Assembly: GCA_003220615.1 (NCBI GenBank) | Contig: QHTB01000053.1 | Coordinates: forward strand, 1-49,453 | Source of the DNA: Candidatus Rokuibacteriota bacterium | GTDB taxonomy: Bacteria; Methylomirabilota; Methylomirabilia; Rokubacteriales; CSP1-6 | Length of the DNA: 49,453 nucleotides | Reading direction: 5' to 3' | Shown here: positions 34,540 through 42,126 of the stretch, in pieces | Layout of the letters: each line of letters starts with the position of its first letter | How positions within the stretch are numbered: the stretch's first letter is position 1 | Program-made: the position numbers and the translations under genes | Notes under the pieces: model-generated | What the model saw: the letters and a program-made list of their open reading frames with translations, nothing else | Database searches by the model: none | What the model was told of the DNA's origin: nothing

Positions 34540-35946
34540 CTAGGCACGCGCGCACTGCAGGAGTTCCGCCCAGCGCTCCGCCGGTATCCCCAGGGCCACA
34601 TCTACCACCCGTGGGTCGAAGAGTGTCCCCGAGCCCTTCCGCAATACGTCGAGCGCTTCAGAGAGGGAACGGGCAGGCCGGTACGGACGAGCGTGCGTCA
34701 TGGCGTCCAGGGTGTCCACCACGGCGAAGATGCGGCCGATGAGCGGGATCTCCTCTCCCTTCGTGCCGTGGGGATATCCGGAGCCGTCATACCGTTCGTG
34801 ATGTGCCACGACCACGTCCAGAGCGGGCGTGAGGAGCGGGACGGTTTCCAGGATTTCCATGCCGGCAACTGGGTGCCGCTCGATCACCGCACGCTCCTCC
34901 GACGTCAGAGGCCCGGCCTTGTGGAGGATCGCCTCGGGAGTTCGAATCTCACCGATGTCGTGGAAGAGCGCGCCGAACTCGAGCGCCTCCTGCTGGCTGG
35001 TTGTGAGGTCCAGGCGCTCGCCAACTGCGTTGGCGGCGGCGGCCAAACGGCGCAACGATCCCGGCTCACCTGCGCGCGCTTCCAGGGCCCGTTCCACCAC
35101 CCCCACGATGCTCCGGTTGGAGACGTGGAGGCGCTGGACCATGAGATGAAACACGTCGGCGAGCATGCCGATCTCGGTTCGGGCCGCGATCCGGGCGCGG
35201 GCCGTCAAGTCGCCTTCCACCACGCGACCAGCCAGAGCCGAAAGCTGGGCCACGGGGCGGGTGACCAGCTGGGCCAGCAAGACGCCACCGATCAGCGCGA
35301 CCCCGGCGCCGATGAGGAACGCCACGAGAAGGCTCCGTCGGAGATTGGCGAGGGCGATCAGGTACGCATCCGCGCGATGGTCCACATTCAACACCGCCAC
35401 GGTTTTGCCCTTTCGGTTCACGATCGGGGCGAAGCCTGTGACCCAGGTGCCGCGCTCGTTGGAGTAGATCGGCGTGATGGCCGGCTTCCCCTCCGTCAAT
35501 ACCCGTCGCAGGCTGGGCTGGATCTCCGGCGGCAGTCGATACTCTTTGCCCACGGGTTCCTGGCCCCGGCTGGTGACGGCGAGCCGCCCGTCTTCGCCCG
35601 TGAAAGACGTCAGCGTATACACCGGCTCCTCGAGCTGGTTCGCCTGTTGAATCCGCTGGAGTTGAGCACGGAGTGCTCCGTAGGCCGGTGTGTCGTTCCT
35701 GCCCTTCGTCACGACCGCCTGGTGCTGGTCCCCGTCGAGCAGCAGTGCGCCGGCCCGCGCGATGTTGAGCAGGAAGCCACCGATCACCCTTTGGAAGTCC
35801 TGCTTCAGCTCTCGGTGCTCCAGATATCCGGTCAGCAGGATGCCGAGCGTCGTGAGGGCCAGAAACGTCACGGCCAGGCGGGACGCCAGCCGCCGCCAGA
35901 GGGGCAGGCCCTCGCGCGCGACGACCATCGTTGTCGGTGCTTCCAT
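34540..35946 (-). CDS. membrane-bound HD-GYP c-di-GMP phosphodiesterase
   Basis: A 468-residue signalling protein. One helix (LAVTFLALTTLGILLTGYL), an extracytoplasmic sensor region of about 170 residues, a second helix (LLVAFLIGAGVALIGGVLLA), a HAMP domain (TRPVAQLSALAGRVVEGDL) and a C-terminal HD-GYP domain follow in order. The catalytic motifs are intact: FHDIGE (HD) and HHERYDGSGYP (GYP), so it should hydrolyse cyclic di-GMP. ATG 35946 begins 1 nt after the stop of the NADH dehydrogenase gene, indicating co-transcription and coupling of respiratory input to second-messenger output. Confidence 0.88.
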   Translation of the reverse strand: MEAPTTMVVAREGLPLWRRLASRLAVTFLALTTLGILLTGYLEHRELKQDFQRVIGGFLLNIARAGALLLDGDQHQAVVTKGRNDTPAYGALRAQLQRIQQANQLEEPVYTLTSFTGEDGRLAVTSRGQEPVGKEYRLPPEIQPSLRRVLTEGKPAITPIYSNERGTWVTGFAPIVNRKGKTVAVLNVDHRADAYLIALANLRRSLLVAFLIGAGVALIGGVLLAQLVTRPVAQLSALAGRVVEGDLTARARIAARTEIGMLADVFHLMVQRLHVSNRSIVGVVERALEARAGEPGSLRRLAAAANAVGERLDLTTSQQEALEFGALFHDIGEIRTPEAILHKAGPLTSEERAVIERHPVAGMEILETVPLLTPALDVVVAHHERYDGSGYPHGTKGEEIPLIGRIFAVVDTLDAMTHARPYRPARSLSEALDVLRKGSGTLFDPRVVDVALGIPAERWAELLQCARA

Positions 35947-35947
35947 C

Positions 35948-37279
35948 TCAGACGTTCCGCCGACCACCCACCACCAGTTCCGAGACGTCGCGCTGGAAGA
36001 ACATCTCCACGGTCCAGTCGAAGACCGCACGCAGCCGCGCCGCCAGAGTGGGCAGCTTGAACATGTAGACGATCTTCCACATCACCCAGGCGGGAACGCC
36101 GCCCAGTTTCAGACCGAGCAGATCGGCCACCGCAGTGTGCCGGCTCAACGGCACCATCTCGGCGTGCTCTCGAATGGCAAAGGAGCGCTTGGGCCGTCCG
36201 GTCAGCTCCGATTCGATCACCGCAGCGAGCGCGCGCCCCTGCCGCACGGCGACCTGGGCCGTGGCGACGTAGGTCCCACCCGTGTGGGGGTTCACCTGGG
36301 CGGCGTTGTCTCCCAGCGCGTACACGCCGGGAAATTCCTCGACCTCGAAGTAGCCGTTCACCTTCACGCGGCCATCCTTGGTCTTCCGCACGGGGAGGTT
36401 GGCGACGAGCGGGCTCACCCGGGTACCGGCGGTCCAGATGACGCTGCCGCTGGCGATGAGTCGCCCGTCCTGGAGCGTCAGGCCTTCGGGAGACACCTTG
36501 GCCGCGCGAGCCGGTAAGAAGTGAATGCCTCGCTTGAGGAGCTCCTTCTTGGCGTACGCCGCGAGTCGCGTGGCCGTTTGCGGCAGCACCGCAGTGCTCA
36601 CCAGGACGAGACGCACGGCACTTCGCGGGATCGCCGAATAGTGGCGGAGCAGGATCCCCCGCGTCAGCTCCTCGAGAGCGGCCACCAGCTCCGTTCCAGC
36701 GTGGCCCGCTCCGACCACGACGAAGGTGAGCAGGCGCCGCCGCTCCATCGGATCGTCGGTCAGAGCCGCAGCCTCGAATTGATCGATCACGTGGTTCCGA
36801 ACTCGGTAGGCGTCTCCGACCGCCTTGAAGCCAAGCGCGTACTCTTCCACTCCCGGGGCCGTGGTCGTGTCAGGCGCGACGCCCAGGGCGAGCACCAGCA
36901 TGTCGTAGGGGATCTCCTGATGCCCCGGGGATCGGCGGTGGCATGCGGTGACGCGGCGTCGCTCCAGATCGATCGCCTCGACGGTCATCTCCCCGAATTC
37001 CACCCCGAGCTTCGCGCAGAGCAGGGGACGGATCGGGTAGATCACGTGATGAGCCTCCACGGCTCCCGTCGTCGCCTCGGCCAGCAGGGGCGTGAACAGG
37101 TAGAAGTTCTGGTCACTGATCAACGTGATGTGAACCGGCAGAACTCCGGCGCACCGCCTCGCGAGTTCGTGGGCCGTCGAGACGCCGGCGAATCCCCCAC
37201 CGAGGATCACGACGCGGGGAGCCAGCGAGGTGGAGCGGGTCGTCACGACCCGCTTCACCGGTGCTCGGGTCACCGGCAT
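35948..37279 (-). CDS. ndh: type-II NADH dehydrogenase (FAD-dependent)
   Basis: A 443-residue flavoprotein of the NDH-2 family, oxidising NADH and reducing quinone at the inner face of the membrane without pumping protons. The FAD site is VVILGGGFAGVSTAHELARR, the NADH-site loop VVVGAGHAGTELVAALEEL, the FAD-closing motif VYALGDNAAQV, and a C-terminal amphipathic stretch (KIVYMFKLPTLAARLRAVF) is the likely membrane anchor. The start is uncertain: ATG 37279 gives a normal length, while the frame is open to 37447. It is followed by the HD-GYP gene and preceded by the nucleotidyltransferase relic. Confidence 0.85.
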   Translation of the reverse strand: MPVTRAPVKRVVTTRSTSLAPRVVILGGGFAGVSTAHELARRCAGVLPVHITLISDQNFYLFTPLLAEATTGAVEAHHVIYPIRPLLCAKLGVEFGEMTVEAIDLERRRVTACHRRSPGHQEIPYDMLVLALGVAPDTTTAPGVEEYALGFKAVGDAYRVRNHVIDQFEAAALTDDPMERRRLLTFVVVGAGHAGTELVAALEELTRGILLRHYSAIPRSAVRLVLVSTAVLPQTATRLAAYAKKELLKRGIHFLPARAAKVSPEGLTLQDGRLIASGSVIWTAGTRVSPLVANLPVRKTKDGRVKVNGYFEVEEFPGVYALGDNAAQVNPHTGGTYVATAQVAVRQGRALAAVIESELTGRPKRSFAIREHAEMVPLSRHTAVADLLGLKLGGVPAWVMWKIVYMFKLPTLAARLRAVFDWTVEMFFQRDVSELVVGGRRNV

Positions 37280-37311
37280 GACGTGCGGCACCACAGTGTG
37301 CCAGTCCTTCG

Positions 37312-37689
37312 TCAATCGCACGACGCGCTCTGATCCTCGACCGTCGAGCCGCTCATGCTCACGGGGACTGGTTCTCTCCAGCATGGACGAGCGTGCAGGT
37401 CCTCCAGCGTGGCCAGGACGCGGCTGGGCTCGCCCCAATCGCTCCACTGCACGCCGAGCACCGGCAGTACGGCGAGGACGGACGGTCTTGCCGTCAGCAC
37501 GTCGCGGGAGAAGTTCGTTTCAGGAAGCCCGGCATACAGTGCGTCCAGTGCGGCTTCCTCCGCCGGCGAGCCGAGGGCGGGGTGTATGTCTCCCGAGATC
37601 AGGCGGGTGAGCGGTCGCAGCCGGGTGCCGTCTCCGCCGGCGAGGATGATGCCCCAGCGCCCGCCGCGCTCGGGATGGCCGACGTTCAT
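37312..37689 (-). pseudogene. sugar-nucleotidyltransferase gene with its middle deleted
   Basis: The product begins as a nucleoside-diphosphate-sugar pyrophosphorylase (GGRWGIILAGGDGTRLRPLT, the nucleotide-binding loop) and within a few residues jumps to a segment typical of the far C-terminal part (AALDALYAGLPETNFSRDVL, LPVLGVQWSDWGEPSRVLAT). Full-length relatives have roughly 330-380 residues; this has about 125. The sugar-binding and catalytic core is missing and the join is in frame near 37590. This mirrors the loss seen in the hydrolase gene at 16631. Confidence 0.7.
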
Positions 37690-37776
37690 CAGCGCTCCGG
37701 ACGTTTCGGTTCTCGGCCGCGAGCGAGAGCGTGCATTCGCCGCGGAGACTAGCTTCACCTCCGCGAGGACTGCAAT

Positions 37777-37790
37777 ACGACCAACGTCCC
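37777..37790. promoter_or_regulatory. DosR-like palindromic box 12
   Basis: Core ACGACC-AA-CGTCCC (AATACGACCAACGTCCCATG at 37774-37793), about 87 bp upstream of the nucleotidyltransferase relic on the minus strand. It pairs with box 13, 44 bp away centre-to-centre. Confidence 0.58.
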
Positions 37791-37820
37791 ATGACGATGC
37801 TGGCGCAATGGCGCCATCGT

Positions 37821-37834
37821 TGGACTAAGGTCTG
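37821..37834. promoter_or_regulatory. DosR-like palindromic box 13
   Basis: Core TGGACT-AA-GGTCTG (GTTGGACTAAGGTCTGATT), 83 bp before GTG 37918 of the AI-2E-type permease. Confidence 0.65.
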
Positions 37835-37917
37835 ATTCCCCGGCGCACGGTCTTTGGTACCTTCTTGCGATCCGAGCCTGGCGGAGGGTTGGCCATGAAT
37901 CGGAAGGAGACGACACC

Positions 37918-39021
37918 GTGATGGTCACATCGATCTCTCGAGATCTGGCGCGCGCGACGCTGGCGGTGCTGTTCATCGCGGGAATGATCGTTGCGAGTTT
38001 CTGGGTTTTGCGCCCGTTTCTTCCCGCGGTGGTCTGGGCGACCATGATCGTGGTCGCAACCTGGCCCCTGATGCTGCGCGTCCAGTCGGCGCTGTGGGGC
38101 CGGCGCGGGTTGGCCGTGGCCGTGATGACAATGGTATTACTGCTCGGCCTGATCGTGCCGCTCGCGCTCGCCCTGACCACGATCGTGGCGCACTCGCAGG
38201 AAATCGCCAGTGGTGCGCAGTGGCTCGCCACGTGGTCCGTGCCGCCGCCTCCCGACTGGGTGGAGCGGCTGCCCCTCGTCGGTTCGCGGCTCGCCGCGAG
38301 ATGGAAGGAAGTCTCCGCCATCGACGCGGGAGATTTCTCCGCGCGCCTGGCGCCCTATACCCGGCAGATCATCGGCTGGATCCTCGGCACGGTGGGCACG
38401 ATCGGAATGGTGCTGGTGCAGTTTCTTCTGGTCGTCCTCATCGCGGCCTTCCTCTTTGCGACAGGTGAGGCGACGGCCGACGGCGTGCGTCGCTTCGCTC
38501 GACGCCTGGCGGGAGCGCGGGGTGAACACTCTGCCCGGCTCGCCGCGCAGGCCATTCGGAGCGTGGCGCTCGGCATCATCGTCACGGCGCTGGTCCAGGC
38601 ATGCCTGGCCGGGATCGGCCTCGCCGTCTGCGGTGTGCCGTTCGCCGCGGCCCTGACCGCGCTCGTGTTCGCGCTCTGCATCGCGCAGATCGGGCCCTTG
38701 CTCGTGATGATTCCCGCCGTGGTCTGGACGTACTGGTCAGGCAGCGCTGGATGGGGCAGTGCGTTACTCGTCTGGACTCTCTTCGTGGTCACGATCGACA
38801 ACGTGGTACGCCCGGTCCTCATCAAAAAGGGTGCCGACCTGCCGCTGTGGCTCGTATTCAGCGGCGTGGTCGGCGGTCTTCTCGCGTTCGGCATCGTCGG
38901 CCTGTTCGTCGGGCCCGTGGTGCTCGCCGTCAGCTATTCACTCCTCGCGGACTGGGTCAACACGGCGGAGTCAGCGACGGCTTCACACGATTCCGGCCGC
39001 CGGCGGGTCCCGGTCGCCTGA
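37918..39021 (+). CDS. AI-2E family (PerM/YdiK-type) permease
   Basis: A 367-residue inner-membrane protein with about eight helices in the AI-2 exporter family layout: an N-terminal hairpin (LRPFLPAVVWATMIVVATWP), a soluble insert between about residues 95 and 140, and the conserved C-terminal region (DNVVRPVLIKKGADLPLWLV, FGIVGLFVGPVVLAVSYSL). The transported solute is unknown for most members and cannot be told here. GTG 37918 is best spaced from AGGAG at 37905-37909; ATG 37921 is the alternative. Box 13 is upstream. Confidence 0.85.
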   Translation: MMVTSISRDLARATLAVLFIAGMIVASFWVLRPFLPAVVWATMIVVATWPLMLRVQSALWGRRGLAVAVMTMVLLLGLIVPLALALTTIVAHSQEIASGAQWLATWSVPPPPDWVERLPLVGSRLAARWKEVSAIDAGDFSARLAPYTRQIIGWILGTVGTIGMVLVQFLLVVLIAAFLFATGEATADGVRRFARRLAGARGEHSARLAAQAIRSVALGIIVTALVQACLAGIGLAVCGVPFAAALTALVFALCIAQIGPLLVMIPAVVWTYWSGSAGWGSALLVWTLFVVTIDNVVRPVLIKKGADLPLWLVFSGVVGGLLAFGIVGLFVGPVVLAVSYSLLADWVNTAESATASHDSGRRRVPVA

Positions 39022-39103
39022 GCCGTCAGAGTTCCGTTCATCGGCTTTCGTGCGGAAGGAGTACTATCGAGGGCGCCACGTGGGTGGCCCAGGAGGATCG
39101 GTG

Positions 39104-39592
39104 ATGAGGAGCCGCGTGCTCGCCGTGCTGGCCGTCGTCGTTCTGATCATCAGCATCGCCCTCCCGGTACACGCCGCCCAGGGGGGGCGCGGGGGCGGGG
39201 GCCACATGGGTGGGGGTCACGGCGGCCACATGAACGGCCACTCCTCCCACCACCATCACGGTGGATGCTGCTGGTGGGGCGGTGCCGCCGTCTTTGGTGC
39301 CTTCGCGTTCGGTGCCGCTCTGACGTATCCGTACTGGGCGTATCCATATTATGGATATCCGTATTACGCGTATCCGTACCCTGCCTATGCAGCACCGCAG
39401 CCGGCGGTCGTGTATCAACAGCAGCCCGTCTCCGCGCAGCCGACCGGGTTCGCGCCCCCGGCGGGTTACCGACAGACGATGGTCCAGCGCGAGGTCGTGT
39501 ACCCGCATGGAAAGTACGTGCTCTATGGCGACGGCGTGACGCAAGCCTGGCAGTGGGTGTGGGTGCCCGCCGCGGTTCCGTCCTCGCAGTAA
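39104..39592 (+). CDS. secreted Gly/His- and Tyr/Pro-rich protein
   Basis: A 162-residue exported protein. After the signal peptide (AVLAVVVLIISIALPVHA) come a Gly/His-rich tract (GGHMGGGHGGHMNGHSSHHH), a short hydrophobic patch with CCWWGG, and a Tyr-Pro repeat (YPYWAYPYYGYPYYAYPYPA). The tail is Gln/Pro-rich and ends in a Trp-rich segment (QAWQWVWVPAAVP). The His tract suggests metal binding and the Tyr/Pro tract suggests cell-surface association, but both are inference. AGGAGGA sits at ideal spacing before ATG 39104, and the gene follows the permease by 83 bp. Confidence 0.7.
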   Translation: MRSRVLAVLAVVVLIISIALPVHAAQGGRGGGGHMGGGHGGHMNGHSSHHHHGGCCWWGGAAVFGAFAFGAALTYPYWAYPYYGYPYYAYPYPAYAAPQPAVVYQQQPVSAQPTGFAPPAGYRQTMVQREVVYPHGKYVLYGDGVTQAWQWVWVPAAVPSSQ

Positions 39593-39618
39593 CCACGATT
39601 CGAACGAGCGCGCTGGCC

Positions 39619-39865
39619 TCAGCGACCGGCGCGGTCGAGCTCCGGGGAGAGCTGACGAGGCTCGCGAAGCTCCGGCGCGGTCTGTAGCAACGTGCGCGCG
39701 TAGGCCCGGGCAGCTCCCCGAGCGCCACGGTCGCGGCTGATCGAGACGAAGGACACGGTCAGCGAGGATGCGGAGATTCACCTGCGCCTCGGCGCGGTCG
39801 GCATTGATCTCCTGAGCCCGACGGTAATCGGCGAGCCCGCGGTCGAGCGAGGCCCGCTGCTCCAT
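39619..39865 (-). pseudogene. TPR-protein relic
   Basis: The minus strand encodes a tetratricopeptide-like stretch (LDRGLADYRRAQEINADRAE) and, after a change of frame, a coding-like tail (ARAYARTLLQTAPELREPRQ, then LSPELDRAGR and stop at 39619-39621). This is the pattern of the last repeats of a TPR protein with a frameshift and no start. On the plus strand at about 40019-40084 another coding-like scrap (KAAALKRLQELESLSPPRN, then stop) lies before the membrane-protein gene. I see no intact gene between 39593 and 40178. Confidence 0.5.
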
Positions 39866-39893
39866 CCACGACCATACCAACGGCGACGACATA

Positions 39894-39907
39894 CCGACGT
39901 TGGTCCG
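39894..39907. promoter_or_regulatory. DosR-like palindromic box 14
   Basis: Core CCGACG-TT-GGTCCG, 53 bp centre-to-centre (about five helical turns) from box 15. The left half is weak. Confidence 0.42.
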
Positions 39908-39946
39908 ATACCCGCCTACGGTGGCACCTGCTCGCTGACCACGAGT

Positions 39947-39960
39947 AGGACTATCGTCCC
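39947..39960. promoter_or_regulatory. DosR-like palindromic box 15
   Basis: Core AGGACT-AT-CGTCCC (AGTAGGACTATCGTCCCATAG at 39945-39965). It is 218 bp before the preferred ATG 40179 of the next gene, unusually far, but only 38 bp before GTG 39999 where the same reading frame opens. Confidence 0.6.
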
Positions 39961-40178
39961 ATAGCGGCACTCACTGCCTGCGAATAGCTTCGCCCTGCGT
40001 GAAACCGTACCCTGTGCCGGCAAAAGGCAGCGGCCCTGAAGCGTTTGCAGGAGCTGGAGAGCCTCTCGCCGCCGCGGAATTGATCTCTCGCTGGACTCAA
40101 ACCGCGCCCGTCCCCAAGGCGGGCGCGACCAACTTTCAGAAGGGGCGCGTCATCGCGCCTGGCATCCGAGAGGTCGAC

Positions 40179-40700
40179 ATGAGAGAGTTATGGCACTGGC
40201 TCAAGCACGAGTTTCATGAGGTGCTGCCGCCGACAATTTTCTTTCTCATCGCTTTTCACATCGTCGTCATCGACCGGAGGCTGATGCTCCGCGAGTACGG
40301 TCTCCCCCTGTCCTCGATCGTCGGCGCGACGGTGGGGGCCCTGCTCATCGCGAAGGTCGTGCTGATCACCGACAAGTTTCCCTTCATCAATCGCTTCCCG
40401 GGCAAGCCGCTGATCTACAACGTTGCCTGGAAGACGGCGATCTACATGGCCGCGGCCGCACTCATTCACTATCTGGAGCACCTCGTGCCGGTCTGGTGGC
40501 GCACGGGAGACCTGGCCACGGCGAATCGTCATCTCGCGACCGAGATCGTCTGGCCACACTTCTGGGCCATTCAGCTCTGGCTGATCGTCCTGCTCTTCGT
40601 CTACTGCTCGCTGCGGGAGATGGTCCGTGCCATCGGCCGCGAGAAAGTCGTCGACTTATTCTTCGGACGCAGCGCCGCCCGAGTTCTCGAGCGCATATAG
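40179..40700 (+). CDS. four-helix membrane protein of unknown function
   Basis: A 173-residue integral membrane protein with helices around VLPPTIFFLIAFHIVVIDR, IVGATVGALLIAKVVLITD, AWKTAIYMAAAALIHYLEHL and FWAIQLWLIVLLFVYCSL, and many charged residues between. I do not recognise the family. ATG 40179 is preceded by GAGAGG and the sequence after it is well structured; the frame is open to GTG 39999 but those 60 residues look unlike a leader or domain. Its TAG (40698-40700) overlaps the next box. Confidence 0.7.
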   Translation: MRELWHWLKHEFHEVLPPTIFFLIAFHIVVIDRRLMLREYGLPLSSIVGATVGALLIAKVVLITDKFPFINRFPGKPLIYNVAWKTAIYMAAAALIHYLEHLVPVWWRTGDLATANRHLATEIVWPHFWAIQLWLIVLLFVYCSLREMVRAIGREKVVDLFFGRSAARVLERI

Positions 40701-40712
40701 GACTAAGGTCCA
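40699..40712. promoter_or_regulatory. DosR-like palindromic box 16
   Basis: Core AGGACT-AA-GGTCCA (ATAGGACTAAGGTCCAAT at 40697-40714), 40 bp before ATG 40753, which heads the protease operon. Confidence 0.7.
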
Positions 40713-40752
40713 ATTTAGGTCTCCAACGTGGACGGGTTGAAATGGGGCTGAG

Positions 40753-42126
40753 ATGACTCGAGGACGGAAGCTGATCGTCGTGACTGCCACGCTCGCTTGC
40801 CTGGCGGCAGGCTGCACAACCGCCACCACGACGGCCTCCTCCACAGCCACGAACGCCTCCACCGCGACGAGCTCCTCCGAAGAACAGCCCGGACTTCGCG
40901 TCGATCAATTGCCAAACGGGCTGACCCTCGTCGTCCAGGATCACCGAGCGGCGGACATCGTCGCGGTCTATCTGTGGGTGGCCACGGGCGTGCGCTACGA
41001 GAGCCCGACCACGCTCGGTCACGCCCACTTCCAGGAGCACATGCTGTTCAAGGGCACGGACACGTTCGGCCCCGGGTACATCGATCGCACCGTCGAGGGG
41101 ACGGGTGGACGCTCCAACGCGTTCACGACGTTCGACTACACGACCTTCCAGGTCCTCGTGCCCAGCGAGGCGACAGGCAAGGCCATCCAGCTGCTCGACG
41201 ACATGGCGTTCCGCTCCAAGTTCGATCCCAAGGAAGTGGACGCCGAGCGGCAGGTCATCTTCGAAGAATCCCGCATCGAGACCGATAACCCGAGGACCGC
41301 CATCGTTCGGCAGCTCCACGGCCTGGTGTTCGGGGACCATCCGTACGGCAGGCCCGTGCTCGGGACGCCGGCCACCATGAACGCGGCGACCCAGGCAAAC
41401 TTGAAAGAGTTCAATCGCCGGTACTACACGCCGGAGAACATGGTCCTCTCGGTGGTCGGCCCGGTGGACGCGAGTGCCGTGCGGGCCATGGTCGACCGCA
41501 CCTTCGGTGTTCGCCCACGAACGAGCTACACACCGCCTCCGGTCCCGCCACTGGCCCCGATCAAGGAGGTCGTTCGGCGCAGGGTGGAGCGGCCGGAGCA
41601 GCAGGCGCATCTCGTTCTGGGCTGGCAGGCGCCAAGCCTCGCCGAATCCGACAGCCTGGCGCTCGATCTCGTCGCCACGATCCTGGCGGGCAGCGAGAGC
41701 TCACGGATGGCCAGGACGCTCCGTGACGGCGAGCGAATCGTCACCCGCGTCGCCATGAACAACTCCACGCTGAAGCTCACGGGCATCATCTACGTCCAGG
41801 CGCAGCTCGAAGCGGGTGATGTCGAGAAAGTCGAGCGACGCATCCTCGAAGAGATCACGCGCCTGCAGCAGGAGGGACCGACCGAGGAGGAGCGGGAGCT
41901 CGCGGTCACCAAGGCGGAGTCGGAGCACGCTCTTGCCTACGAGACGTCGGATGGCGTGGCCTCCGCCTACGGTATCGCGATGACGACCGCCAAGCTCGAC
42001 GATGAGCTTCGCTACATCGAGCGTCTGCGGACGATCAGTCGCGAGCAGATCCGGGATGCCGCGCGCAAGTATCTGCCCGTGACCGCCTTCGCGCGCATCG
42101 CGTTCGTGCCGGGGAAGCCGAAATGA
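40753..42126 (+). CDS. M16 (pitrilysin-type) zinc peptidase lipoprotein, catalytic partner
   Basis: A 457-residue envelope peptidase. The signal ends in a lipobox (LACLAAGC), followed by a Thr/Ser-rich linker and two M16 domains. The inverted zinc motif HxxEH is intact as HFQEH at residues 92-96, with the third ligand Glu in the downstream QVIFEESRIETDNP. It is expected to act in the periplasm together with the next gene product, as in known active/inactive M16 pairs that degrade peptides or misfolded fragments. Box 16 precedes it; its TGA overlaps the ATG of the partner. Confidence 0.9.
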   Translation: MTRGRKLIVVTATLACLAAGCTTATTTASSTATNASTATSSSEEQPGLRVDQLPNGLTLVVQDHRAADIVAVYLWVATGVRYESPTTLGHAHFQEHMLFKGTDTFGPGYIDRTVEGTGGRSNAFTTFDYTTFQVLVPSEATGKAIQLLDDMAFRSKFDPKEVDAERQVIFEESRIETDNPRTAIVRQLHGLVFGDHPYGRPVLGTPATMNAATQANLKEFNRRYYTPENMVLSVVGPVDASAVRAMVDRTFGVRPRTSYTPPPVPPLAPIKEVVRRRVERPEQQAHLVLGWQAPSLAESDSLALDLVATILAGSESSRMARTLRDGERIVTRVAMNNSTLKLTGIIYVQAQLEAGDVEKVERRILEEITRLQQEGPTEEERELAVTKAESEHALAYETSDGVASAYGIAMTTAKLDDELRYIERLRTISREQIRDAARKYLPVTAFARIAFVPGKPK

